A stretch of DNA of 41,230 bases, from IMG/VR virus record IMGVR_UViG_3300009496_000020, positions 1 to 41,230 of that record, one strand, 5' to 3'. Positions within the stretch are counted from its first letter, which is position 1. Every line of letters starts with the position of its first letter. A program made the translations under genes and the position numbers. Below the pieces are notes generated by a model that saw only the letters and a program-made list of their open reading frames with translations, ran no database searches and was not told where the DNA came from. This DNA is from a virus. Shown here in pieces: positions 1-8,177 of the stretch.

Positions 1-86
1 ATCAGTAGGTTGTCCATGTTCTGTGGTCTGGTCGCAGACACACATAAGTAAAGGTCTTGTAGTAGTGAGTAGTTGTCAGTGTTCAT
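1..86 (-). CDS. Partial hypothetical protein, minus strand (5' end only)
   Basis: Reading leftward from an ATG at 86-84, the frame stays open for 28 codons to the window edge; it begins MNTDNYSLLQDLYLCVSATR. The start is supported by a 24-bp A/T-rich element just upstream (93-116) that also precedes the neighbouring minus-strand gene. The two genes are co-oriented and 57 bp apart. The fragment is too short to assign a function; small leftward genes at this position are likely non-structural, early-type phage genes. Confidence 0.5.
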   Translation of the reverse strand, partial: MNTDNYSLLQDLYLCVSATRPQNMDNLL

Positions 87-92
87 ATAGTT

Positions 93-116
93 TCTTTTAG
101 TTACATTTATATTATC
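93..116 (-). promoter_or_regulatory. Conserved upstream element, copy 1 (promoter- or leader-like)
   Basis: On the minus strand this reads GATAATATAAATGTAAC followed by TAAAAGA. It lies 6 nt before the ATG of the partial leftward gene and matches the element at 352-375 at 22 of 24 positions. The GATAATATA core resembles an A/T-rich -10 region, and the AAAAGA part lies where an A-rich Bacteroidota translation leader would be. Conservation is seen directly; the role as promoter or leader is inference. Confidence 0.55.
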
Positions 117-143
117 AGAGAGGGGTCGTGGTAGTTCTGTAGG

Positions 144-344
144 TTAGTCACGCTCAGAGCGGTAGTCGTCGTACCATTCTTGCAGTATCAAGCAGTACTC
201 CATCTCAATATCAGCATCGCAAGGGTAAAGGGCCATGCTGTGTGGAAACTCCTTCAGGGCTTTGTCACGTCTGCTTTGGCAGATGTTCTTAGCAGTCTTG
301 TAAGCGTCTGATGAGCGGTCTGTGTAAAATTCTAGTTTAGTCAT
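144..344 (-). CDS. Small hypothetical acidic protein, minus strand
   Basis: A 66-residue protein, hydrophilic and acidic at its C-terminus (ILQEWYDDYRSERD), with no signal peptide or membrane segment. It is not recognised. The start at 344 is supported by the conserved 24-bp element 7 nt upstream, shared with the next leftward gene, and the two probably belong to one leftward small-gene block. It has three cysteines (in NICQSRR, YPCDAD and EYCLI) in no clear metal-binding pattern. A small host-takeover or accessory protein is possible, but nothing in the sequence proves it. Confidence 0.6.
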   Translation of the reverse strand: MTKLEFYTDRSSDAYKTAKNICQSRRDKALKEFPHSMALYPCDADIEMEYCLILQEWYDDYRSERD

Positions 345-351
345 GTTATTA

Positions 352-375
352 TCTTTTGGTTACATATATATTATC
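352..375 (-). promoter_or_regulatory. Conserved upstream element, copy 2 (promoter- or leader-like)
   Basis: The minus strand reads GATAATATATATGTAAC followed by CAAAAGA, starting 7 nt before the ATG of the 66-residue gene. It differs from copy 1 (93-116) at only two positions although the flanks differ. Repeated placement just ahead of leftward starts suggests a shared phage promoter with a short 5' leader, or a translation-initiation leader. Confidence 0.55.
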
Positions 376-451
376 GAACACCCATCGTGTTAGGTTTGTA
401 AATGCTATACATCGGATTACAGATTAGACAGCTGAGTCCAGATGTGGGGAG

Positions 452-705
452 GCCAGAGACAGGGCAGGAACAGGGTCAGAGACAGGGACCAGACCACACA
501 GGACAGCGCACAGGGACCAGGATACAGGAACAGAACCAGGTACAGGTACAGGACCAGGCACAGGACCGTGTACAGACACAGGCACAGAGCAGGGGAAAAG
601 CCAGAACATTTACAGGGAACAGGACAGAGCACAGTTAGCAGACAGTCAGTACCAGAACAGGAACTGGATAACCCTGAACGCAAAACAGGAACAGGCACGG
701 GGGCT
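452..705. repeat. Imperfect hexanucleotide (CAGGNA / ACAGGN) array
   Basis: About 250 bp rich in ACAGG, with roughly 15 occurrences, often spaced by multiples of 6 bp (for example TACAGGTACAGGACCAGGCA near 541-560). The plus strand is strikingly poor in T here, unlike the A/T-rich sequence on both sides. Open frames exist on both strands only because a 6-bp unit avoids stops; they give Gln-x, Arg-Tyr or Pro-Val dipeptide runs in different frames. No frame has clear coding character. Confidence 0.75.
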
Positions 706-851
706 GGTCAAAAGAAACAGCTTTCCGCATCGGGCATTACCGTTGTATATAAGTGTGTAACACAATACCTCTATATATCTAACAATTATATTCCGAAAGA
801 CCTATTTTGTACCCCGGGAGCGTTTTTATATCTAAGTAGATATGGTTAGTG

Positions 852-910
852 GACTAAAATTGGTTCGTTAACTGGTAAAATGGGGCTTAACGGACTAAAA
901 TTGGTTCATT
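852..910. repeat. Paired direct repeat GGACTAAA(A)TTGGTTCRTT
   Basis: Copy 1 at 852-870 and copy 2 at 893-910 differ by one A in the A-run and one G/A near the end. A partial third match, GGTTCGTT, lies at 937-944. The 41-bp spacing is roughly four helical turns, as expected for protein-binding sites on one face of DNA. Candidate operator or origin iterons upstream of the rightward block. Confidence 0.55.
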
Positions 911-921
911 TTTAAAAAAAA

Positions 922-934
922 ATTCCTTCGGAAT
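922..934 (-). terminator. Weak hairpin with adjacent T-run on the minus strand
   Basis: ATTCC-TTC-GGAAT forms a 5-bp stem with a 3-nt loop, flanked on the plus-strand 5' side by a run of A. Read on the minus strand this is a stem followed by a T-run, the layout of an intrinsic terminator. It could stop leftward read-through into the control region. The stem is short, so this is tentative. Confidence 0.25.
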
Positions 935-1002
935 AGGTTCGTTCTTAAAACTGTGACGATAGGGTATTATAGTATATAGTAGCAAGCTATTGTCGCTTAT
1001 TA

Positions 1003-1024
1003 ATTACCGCGGTAACCGCGTAAT
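1003..1024. promoter_or_regulatory. GC-rich stem-loop upstream of the rightward block
   Basis: ATTACCGCGG, loop TAA, then CCGCGTAAT form a 9-bp stem with a single bulged C. The left part is also a perfect 12-bp palindrome, TTACCGCGGTAA (1004-1015). It lies 35 bp before the first rightward start. It could be an operator or a 5'-leader structure; the sequence does not tell which. Confidence 0.4.
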
Positions 1025-1058
1025 CATACACGTATGCCTTTAACTAAAAACACATAAC

Positions 1059-1301
1059 ATGCCTCAGAAGCTATCTCCTCAAGCACGGCGCGATAAAGCT
1101 GCTCGTGATAAGGCTTATGCAATGACGCCTGCTCGTAGAGAAAAGAAGGCGCACGCACAAAGAGAGGCTAGAGCAAACCCTGGTGCTGCAAAAGGTAAGG
1201 ATTATGACCATAAAGACCAGCGGTGGGAGTCTCCTGCACAAAACAGGGGTAACGATGGCGAGGGCACTAAAAAAGAAAGTGGTAAAAACTACAAAATATA
1301 A
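1059..1301 (+). CDS. Small basic hypothetical phage protein
   Basis: An 80-residue, very basic, Arg/Lys/Ala-rich N-terminal half (about residues 7-47) is followed by a GKDYDHKD...RGNDGEGTKKES tail. Proteins with this DYDHK...NRGN pattern occur next to structural genes in other marine phages, from memory and without an assigned function. There are no membrane segments or signal peptide. It is the first gene of the rightward block, 8 bp ahead of the first adsorption gene, after an A-rich leader without Shine-Dalgarno sequence. A nucleic-acid-binding or virion-associated role would fit the charge but is inference. Confidence 0.65.
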   Translation: MPQKLSPQARRDKAARDKAYAMTPARREKKAHAQREARANPGAAKGKDYDHKDQRWESPAQNRGNDGEGTKKESGKNYKI

Positions 1302-1309
1302 CATGTATA

Positions 1310-2002
1310 ATGGCTAGAATAAGCACATACCCGGTAGATACAGACGTTAAGGGTACCGACAAGGTAATCGGTACTGATATAACGGGCCTGATAACCAAAA
1401 ACTACACGCTAAACGGGATTTCTAGCTGGATGAACGCTTCAGGCAGCTTAAGAATTGCTGGGCAAAATAACTATAGCTTCCTAATTGACGATGCAACCGA
1501 GGGAATTATCTCTGGTCCGGGTGCAAATGCAGCGTTTTCTAGTATTACTAGCCTAAGATTTACTAATACGTCTGCCGCTGAAGTAGATGTAAGCGCTTAT
1601 TTAACTACATTGATAGGTCATAACGTTATTTTAGCTAGATTAGACAACCCGAACAACTTTGGTGTCTATGTATTAAACACTTTTACGGTTGATGCCTCCG
1701 ACAACAGGTATTATGACGCTACTTTTACCTTAGTTACAGCTAACGGTAACATAACCGGCGGTAAATATTACGGTTTTGCAGTATATCCCGCTATTGAGAG
1801 CGGCGATGACTTAAATTTTACATTTACGCAGTCAACTCCAGCAACTTCCTGGAGCATAACTCACAATCTGGGTAAGTTTCCTTCTGTTTCAGTCGTGGAC
1901 TCTGCTAATACGCAGGTTATAGGAGAGGTTGATTACATTGATGACAATTCACTAACAATAACATTCACCGCTGCGTTTAGTGGCAAAGCATATTTAAACT
2001 AA
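1310..2002 (+). CDS. Putative tail fibre/appendage protein with HNLG C-terminal domain
   Basis: A 230-residue protein. The N-terminus (MARISTYPVDTDVKGTDKVIGTD) resembles the virion-attachment start of marine phage fibres. The C-terminal ~60 residues (about 172-230) form the module WSITHNLGKFPSVSVVDS...V.Y...NS.TITF...FSGKAYLN, a beta-rich domain common at the ends of phage fibre proteins; H185 begins HNLG. Low charge and many Thr, Ser, Asn and Gly fit a beta-structured fibre. It is the first of four adsorption-type genes (1310-9123), with only 15 bp before the next. The next gene ends with a related HNLG module, so the two may be paralogous at the tip. Assignment to a fibre is good; which fibre is unknown. 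Confidence 0.75.
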   Translation: MARISTYPVDTDVKGTDKVIGTDITGLITKNYTLNGISSWMNASGSLRIAGQNNYSFLIDDATEGIISGPGANAAFSSITSLRFTNTSAAEVDVSAYLTTLIGHNVILARLDNPNNFGVYVLNTFTVDASDNRYYDATFTLVTANGNITGGKYYGFAVYPAIESGDDLNFTFTQSTPATSWSITHNLGKFPSVSVVDSANTQVIGEVDYIDDNSLTITFTAAFSGKAYLN

Positions 2003-2017
2003 AACAAACAAAAAAAC

Positions 2018-4033
2018 ATGGCTATTAAATTTCTATCGGGTATTGACCTGAACAAAAACTATTTGGACAATGCGGCGATCCAGAACTTAGGTGCCGCGCC
2101 CTCTACCCCGGCAACTGGGCAGGTGTACTACGATACATCAGCCGCTCTTAAAGTATTAAGAATATACGACGGGTCTAATTGGGTAAGTGTATCAGGTGAT
2201 ATTACCGCGGTTGGCCTTAAGGCTAGTGGTAACACTGGTGTACAGCTAGCAATAGCAAGCGCAACTGGGCCGATACCTGAATTTGAAATTCTAACCGGTG
2301 CTGTGGCAGATGGTGAGAATTACTTAGTTGATTCACAAGCAGTATTTAATGCAATCTCCGCTTCTGGTGGTGGTACAGTAACAAGTATATCTGGTTCTGG
2401 TGGAACAACAGGTCTTACATTAGCAGGCGGGCCAATTACCGCTTCCGGTACATTAACATTAGGTGGCACATTAATTGCTGCTAACGGTGGTACTGGACAA
2501 ACTGGCTACACGGTTGGTGATATTCTTTACGCGGACTCTACCACTACTCTGGCTAAGTTGGGCATTGGATCAACTGGGCAGGTGCTTAAAGTAGCATCAG
2601 GTCTACCATCATGGGCAACAGATCAAAACTCTGGCGGTACGGTTACATCTATAGCGTTTGGCGATGGTTTAACGGGCGGTACTATTACAGGCTCAGGTAG
2701 CGTTGCTCTAGATGTGTCTGGTACAGACAACTACATTCTTGTAGGTAACGATGATTCTGGTGCAACTCTTGAAGACGGCTTTAAAATACCATATTCAGAC
2801 GCATCTAATGTTGTGCAGTTTGGTAATGTAAGTGATTTACCTTTTACAGCTAATGTCGGTACGGTAACAGGTGTTACTTCTGGAAATACAAATACAATCA
2901 CAATTGGCGGGACCGCAGCTGCACCAACAGTTGCCGCTAACACGGCTGCTGTCGCTGATTCAGGAACTAACCTCGCTACGGGTGATCAAATTCATACTTT
3001 TGTAACGGACTTTGGGTATACTACTAACACAGGTACTGTAACAGACGTTACCGCTGGTGATGGTATTAGAATTACAGGTACCAGCACTATAAACCCAACA
3101 ATTGCTTTGGGGTATTCAACCACGTCTAACTATATATTAGCAGGTGGGGCCGCGACAACAGCTGTAGGCGCGGACATAATAGCGTTTTCAGACACTAGCT
3201 CTACTAACAAAGATGTTGTAAAAACAGCGTTAGAAGACATACCAATGGCGGCTTTAGGGGCTGTTAAAACTTATGTTGATACCGCGGTTGCGGGTGCATC
3301 GTCTTTCCAAGGGGGATACAATGCCAACACAAACGTACCGAATCTTGACAACTCACCAACAATAGATATTCAGCAAGGATTCCAATGGGCAGTTACGGCT
3401 GATGGTTCTTTCTTTACTGAACAAGTAAGAATTGGTGACTTGCTTATTGCGAATAACGACTCCCCTACTACTTTAGCTGAATGGACAACCGTACAGGGGA
3501 ATGTTGATTTAGCAACAACAACTGTTGCGGGTATCGCTTCATTTAGCTCTGATAACTTCGCAGTTAGTGCAGCGGGCGCGGTTACTATAAAGAACAATGG
3601 TGTTATACTAGGCACCGAGACCACTGGCAACTACGTTCAATCCATAACTACATCAGGTGACGGCCTTACAGGTGGTGTTGCTTCTGAAGGTTCCACCGCG
3701 GCTTTATCGCTTACACTGGGTAGCATTGCAGCGGGTACTGGTAGTGATTTTGTTATGACGGACTCAGGCGATGCTGGTTCACAGTACTTAACATCTATAT
3801 CAGACGCAGCCGCAGCACTTAATGGTGATGTTACGTTTGCCGATACTATTACGGCTAACGCAACAGTTACTCACAACTTAGGTACTAAAGATGTAATTGT
3901 ACAACTTTACGATATAACCACCTTTGATACTGTATATGCCGATATTGATCGTGCAACAACAAATACCGTGGGTATATCATTTGGAGCAACACCTACCAAC
4001 AGCATCAGAGTGTTGATTCAAAAAATAGGATAA
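2018..4033 (+). CDS. Tail fibre protein, repetitive
   Basis: A 671-residue protein. The N-terminus (AAIQNLGAAPSTPATGQVYYDT, then LRIYDGSNWVSV) is a recurrent attachment module of marine phage fibres. The middle is a chain of Gly/Thr/Ser-rich units (GGTVTSISGSG, AANGGTGQTGYTVGDILYAD) typical of beta-helical or trimeric shafts. The C-terminus has VTHNLGTKDVIVQLYD from about residue 616, the same tip fold as the preceding gene. A unit near residues 238-276 (ILVGNDDSGATLEDGFKI and following) is repeated in the next gene, showing module exchange between fibres. Host binding at the cell surface is the expected role. Confidence 0.82.
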   Translation: MAIKFLSGIDLNKNYLDNAAIQNLGAAPSTPATGQVYYDTSAALKVLRIYDGSNWVSVSGDITAVGLKASGNTGVQLAIASATGPIPEFEILTGAVADGENYLVDSQAVFNAISASGGGTVTSISGSGGTTGLTLAGGPITASGTLTLGGTLIAANGGTGQTGYTVGDILYADSTTTLAKLGIGSTGQVLKVASGLPSWATDQNSGGTVTSIAFGDGLTGGTITGSGSVALDVSGTDNYILVGNDDSGATLEDGFKIPYSDASNVVQFGNVSDLPFTANVGTVTGVTSGNTNTITIGGTAAAPTVAANTAAVADSGTNLATGDQIHTFVTDFGYTTNTGTVTDVTAGDGIRITGTSTINPTIALGYSTTSNYILAGGAATTAVGADIIAFSDTSSTNKDVVKTALEDIPMAALGAVKTYVDTAVAGASSFQGGYNANTNVPNLDNSPTIDIQQGFQWAVTADGSFFTEQVRIGDLLIANNDSPTTLAEWTTVQGNVDLATTTVAGIASFSSDNFAVSAAGAVTIKNNGVILGTETTGNYVQSITTSGDGLTGGVASEGSTAALSLTLGSIAAGTGSDFVMTDSGDAGSQYLTSISDAAAALNGDVTFADTITANATVTHNLGTKDVIVQLYDITTFDTVYADIDRATTNTVGISFGATPTNSIRVLIQKIG

Positions 4034-4046
4034 TAAAATATAATAT

Positions 4047-7000
4047 ATGAAGTTTTTAAATGATGTAGGCCTAACCGCTGGGATAGAGGATAAAGACGGC
4101 GATTTAGGAACTTCTGGCCAGGTGCTTTCTTCAACGGGTACCAAGGTCAATTGGATAAGCTTAGGGTCATTAGCGGCCCTAAGCAGCGTCAACAACGGGA
4201 ATTGGTCAGGCACGGATTTATCTGTTGCTAACGGGGGAACAGGGGCATCAAGTGCGTCTGCTGCACGTACCAATTTAGGATTAGGTAGTGCTGCAACATC
4301 AGCTTCTACAGACTTTTTATCAGCTACTGGTTCAGACACAATGACTGGTACACTTACCATAAACACCGCTGCTGTTCCTTTTAAATTAATTGAGAATGGT
4401 CATACTGGTACTGGTAAATACTGGAGAATACCGCTTGACGTAGGTAATATTAGATTTGATGTTGATACAACAAACACCAATGGTGACGGAACTTTTGCTT
4501 CTTACACGGATGTTCTTTTACTAAAACCAAACGGTGATGTTCAGTTGTCAAATTATGGAGCTGGTATTTTAAAGACAGATGCGAGCGGTAATATTAGTCT
4601 TGATACAAGCACATATCTAACATCTATAAATAACGGCAACTGGTCAGGTACAGACTTGTCTGTCGCTAATGGTGGAACAGGTGCAAGTACAGCAAGTGGC
4701 GCCCGTACCAACCTCGGTGTTGTTAATGATACGGGTACGCCGGCTATTTTATCAAATGGCACTACGCCTAGTTTAAATTCTGGTATATCTGCAGCAGAGG
4801 TAAGATCTCTTATAGGGGCGGGCACAGGAAGTGGTACTTCCAATTTAGTTATTGGTACAACATCGACGACCGCAATGGCCGGTAATACTACAACTATCTC
4901 TTCCGCTCAAGCTAGCGCTATAACCGCTAACACTGCTAAAGTAACCGATACAGGTACTCCCGCGATTCTGTCTAATGGTACAACACCAAGTTTAAATAGC
5001 GGTATATCTGCGGCTGAAGTAAGAACCTTAATTGGAGCAGGAACATCGAGCACAACGGGAACTACCACCGCGTCTAACACTCAGACGTTCACTAACAAAA
5101 GTGGTTCTAACCTGCAGTGGACAAATGATGCTGGATATATAACCTCTGCGGGAGACATTACAGCGGTAACTGCTGGTACAAATTTAAACGGAGGCGGCAC
5201 AACAGGTGATGTTACTTTAAATCTCGATGCAGCTATTGCTATAACATCAGCTGCTATAGGTTCAACGGTTACACTTTCAGAATCTGCTGACCGTGCCGAT
5301 TTACTATACATAAACAGCTCTACAAGCAGTTGGGGTGGTCTTCAGATTGGTAACACGTCTAATGAGTTTATTTTCTCATTAATGGGTAATGGTAATGAGG
5401 GTGGTATTTATGATGATGTTCATGCTGATTGGATAATACGCTGGGACGAAAACGCTGCTGTTAAACTTAATTATAACGCTTCCGAAAAGCTTGCTACTAC
5501 AAACACAGGTGTTAGCGTTACTGGATCTTTAACAACTAGCTCTGACATAACGGTTAGCGGTGGCGATATTACATTAGGGGGCACGGGTAGAATCCAGGGT
5601 GTGGATACAGTATCTGCTAATACAGACGCTGCGAATAAGCTGTATGTGGATACTGCTGTCGCTGGAGTACCTGTGGGAGATATTACAGGTGTAACCGCTG
5701 GGTCGGGAATTAGCGGCGGCGGAACCTCTGGAACCGTTACAGTAAACGTAGACTATGCAGGAACAGATAATATTATACTTGAAGCTCAGGATTTATCCGG
5801 TACACAAATAGAAGATGGTTTTAAAATACTATTTTCTGACACTTCAAACGATGTAAGCTTTGGTAATGTAAATGACTTACCGTTTGGTTCGTCAAACTTG
5901 GTAATCGGTACAACAAGCACCACGGCTATGGCCGGTAATACGACTACTATATCTAGTAGCCAAGCATCAGCTATTACAGCGAACAGCGCAAAGACTGGAA
6001 TCACGAGTGCTCAAGCTTCCGCAATTACAGCAAACACCGCAAAAGTTGGGATCACCTCAACACAAGCGTCAAACATCACTACGAATAATGCAAAGGTAAG
6101 CGATACAGGCACACCAGCGATATTAAGTAACGGGTCAACTCCTTCATTAAATAGTGGTATATCTGCCGCGGAGGTTAGGAGTCTTATAGGGGCTGGAACT
6201 GGTAGCTCAAATTTAGCTATAGGTACAACGTCTTCAACGGCAATGGCCGGTAATACTACAACTATATCTAGTGGTCAAGCATCGGCTATAACCGCTAACA
6301 CAGCCAAAACTGGTATCACATCCTCACAAGCATCCGCTATTACAGCGAACACAGCCAAAACCGGTATTACATCCTCACAAGCTAGTGCTATTACTGCAAA
6401 CTCTGCCAAAACTGGTATAACATCTTCACAGGCATCCGCCATTACTGCTAATACCGCTAAAGTATCCGATACAGGCACGCCGGCTATTTTGTCTAACGGT
6501 TCTGAACCAGAGTTAAACACAAATATGAGCGGTTCGCAAATTAGAGATCTTATAGGTGCGGGTACTTCAAGTCTAGCTATAGGCACAACGGCGTCAACCG
6601 CAAAGGCAGGTAACATAACAACAATTACCTCAGGACAGGCGACTGCTATTACCGCTAATACCGCTAAGACTGGTATAACATCTTCGCAGGCTTCCGCGAT
6701 AACGGCTAACACCGCTAAGGTTAGTATGGTGATAGGCTCTTCGGAAGAAGAAGCAATGGCGGGTGATACTAGGACTATCACTTCTGCAGAGATTACTGCT
6801 ATTTCTACAAACAGTGCTAAGACCGGTATAACGTCTGGTCAAGCAAGTGCTATTACGGCCAATACGGCTAAAACAGGCATTACATCAAGCCAAGCATCTG
6901 CTATTACTGCCAACACTGCTAAAGTAACTGATTCAGGCACGCCTGCAATACTTTCTAATGGCACAACACCATCGCTAAACTCAGGTATTAGTGCGGCAGA

Positions 7001-8177
7001 GGTACGTAGCCTTATTGGAGCGGGGACTTCTAGCCTCGCAATAGGTACTACGGCGTCTACTGCTAAGGCGGGTAATACGACTACGATTACAAGTGCCCAA
7101 GCAACAGCTATTACAGCTAATACCGCTAAGGTAAGTGATACGGGTACACCTGCAATTCTATCTAATGGATCAACCCCATCTTTAAACTCGGGAATATCCG
7201 CAGCTGAAGTAAGAAGTTTAATTGGAGCGGGCACCGGTAGCGGTACTACAACTGCAAGCAATACACAAACTTTTACAAATAAGTCTGGTAGTAACAACCA
7301 ATGGACTAATGACGCGGGTTATATAACAGGCGTAGACTGGACTGAGATTGCGGGTGACCCAGCAAACATAAATATAAGTGGTTTTAACAATGACTCCGGT
7401 TTTACCGCTAACACAGGTACAATAACAGGTGTAAGTACAGGTACGGGGTTAGACGGCACGGCGACTAGTGGCTCCGTTACTATTACCCTCGATCTTTCAG
7501 AGCTAGCTGACATGACTCAAACCATGGTTGGTACTGACGAGTTTATCGTACTAGACAACGGGGCTGAGCGCAGAAAAGCCGCCAACGAAATAGGGTTAAG
7601 CATATTTAGCAACGATAGTGGTTTTATAACAGGCTTGACTTGGGAGGAAATTACAGGCGACCAGTCAGTTGTAAACATTAGCGGGTTTAATAACGACGCG
7701 GGCTATACTAGCAATACTGGTGATATAACAGCTGTTACCGCTGGTACCGGAATGTCCGGTGGCGGCACTTCTGGTGCAGTCACTTTAAATTGTACTATAG
7801 ACAGTCCAGGAGAAGTCGGCTTAGGTAATTTGTCTTCTAGTGGTAATGCGCTAGCTGGTTCTTTTACGGCAACAGGTGATATTACAGCGTTCTCCGATGC
7901 AAGGGTTAAAGAAAATATAGAAACTATACCTAACGCGTTGGATAAAGTTTCAGCGCTTCGCGGGGTAACTTATAATAAGTTAGGCGAGAGTAAATCCTCT
8001 ATGGGGGTTGTAGCGCAAGAGCTATTAGAGGTAATACCGGAAGTTGTGCATGAAAATAACGACGGTATGTACTCGGTAGCTTATGGTAACATTGTAGCAG
8101 TTCTTATTGAAGCTATGAAAGAACAACAAGAGCAGATTAACGATTTAAAAATTAAGTTAGATGGCTTTACCAAGTAG
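4047..8177 (+). CDS. Large repetitive tail fibre with S74 intramolecular chaperone
   Basis: A 1376-residue protein. The shaft is built of fibre units: LSVANGGTGASSASAARTNLG, many TGITSSQASAITANTAK-type 17-residue repeats, and several copies of DTGTPAILSNGTTPSLNSGI followed by SAAEVRSLIGAG. The last ~94 residues (1283-1376) are a peptidase S74 / endosialidase-type chaperone: FSDARVKENIE, then MGVVAQELLEVIPEVV, then a terminal coiled coil. In this family the chaperone trimerises the fibre and cuts itself off before the Ser of SDxRxK; here S1283 and K1288 are in place. The 3' end overlaps the lectin gene by 17 bp, coupling the two. Very probably a main host-range fibre; the receptor is unknown. 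Confidence 0.9.
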   Translation: MKFLNDVGLTAGIEDKDGDLGTSGQVLSSTGTKVNWISLGSLAALSSVNNGNWSGTDLSVANGGTGASSASAARTNLGLGSAATSASTDFLSATGSDTMTGTLTINTAAVPFKLIENGHTGTGKYWRIPLDVGNIRFDVDTTNTNGDGTFASYTDVLLLKPNGDVQLSNYGAGILKTDASGNISLDTSTYLTSINNGNWSGTDLSVANGGTGASTASGARTNLGVVNDTGTPAILSNGTTPSLNSGISAAEVRSLIGAGTGSGTSNLVIGTTSTTAMAGNTTTISSAQASAITANTAKVTDTGTPAILSNGTTPSLNSGISAAEVRTLIGAGTSSTTGTTTASNTQTFTNKSGSNLQWTNDAGYITSAGDITAVTAGTNLNGGGTTGDVTLNLDAAIAITSAAIGSTVTLSESADRADLLYINSSTSSWGGLQIGNTSNEFIFSLMGNGNEGGIYDDVHADWIIRWDENAAVKLNYNASEKLATTNTGVSVTGSLTTSSDITVSGGDITLGGTGRIQGVDTVSANTDAANKLYVDTAVAGVPVGDITGVTAGSGISGGGTSGTVTVNVDYAGTDNIILEAQDLSGTQIEDGFKILFSDTSNDVSFGNVNDLPFGSSNLVIGTTSTTAMAGNTTTISSSQASAITANSAKTGITSAQASAITANTAKVGITSTQASNITTNNAKVSDTGTPAILSNGSTPSLNSGISAAEVRSLIGAGTGSSNLAIGTTSSTAMAGNTTTISSGQASAITANTAKTGITSSQASAITANTAKTGITSSQASAITANSAKTGITSSQASAITANTAKVSDTGTPAILSNGSEPELNTNMSGSQIRDLIGAGTSSLAIGTTASTAKAGNITTITSGQATAITANTAKTGITSSQASAITANTAKVSMVIGSSEEEAMAGDTRTITSAEITAISTNSAKTGITSGQASAITANTAKTGITSSQASAITANTAKVTDSGTPAILSNGTTPSLNSGISAAEVRSLIGAGTSSLAIGTTASTAKAGNTTTITSAQATAITANTAKVSDTGTPAILSNGSTPSLNSGISAAEVRSLIGAGTGSGTTTASNTQTFTNKSGSNNQWTNDAGYITGVDWTEIAGDPANINISGFNNDSGFTANTGTITGVSTGTGLDGTATSGSVTITLDLSELADMTQTMVGTDEFIVLDNGAERRKAANEIGLSIFSNDSGFITGLTWEEITGDQSVVNISGFNNDAGYTSNTGDITAVTAGTGMSGGGTSGAVTLNCTIDSPGEVGLGNLSSSGNALAGSFTATGDITAFSDARVKENIETIPNALDKVSALRGVTYNKLGESKSSMGVVAQELLEVIPEVVHENNDGMYSVAYGNIVAVLIEAMKEQQEQINDLKIKLDGFTK

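Larger units (their letters stand above)
345..1058. other. Divergent intergenic region (candidate control region or origin)
   Basis: These 714 bp separate leftward genes from the rightward virion block and contain no convincing gene. From left to right: the conserved element at 352-375, the CAGGNA-type hexamer array at 452-705, an A/T-rich stretch at 720-850, two copies of a GGACTAAA(A)TTGGTTC repeat (852-910), a small hairpin next to an A-run (922-934), an A/T-rich TATTATAGTATATAGTA stretch near 965-981, and a GC-rich stem-loop (1003-1024) about 35 bp before the first rightward start. This combination fits a bidirectional promoter or replication-origin region; that role is inferred. Confidence 0.6.

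Noticed and set aside
402-849. Open frames over the hexamer array (plus 402-638 and 442-849, minus 417-698 and 424-609)
   Set aside because: They arise from stop-free 6-bp repeats, give dipeptide runs in several frames, and none has a supported start or conserved pattern. Kept as a repeat, not a gene.
5930-7240. CRISPR-like or transposon-like repeats in the fibre gene
   Set aside because: Units are coding, in frame and diverged at synonymous sites; there are no spacers, terminal inverted repeats or transposase.
6275-7513. Several minus-strand open frames within the large fibre gene
   Set aside because: They mirror the plus-strand Ala/Thr repeats (giving runs like VLAVIA) and overlap a clear gene; no independent starts.
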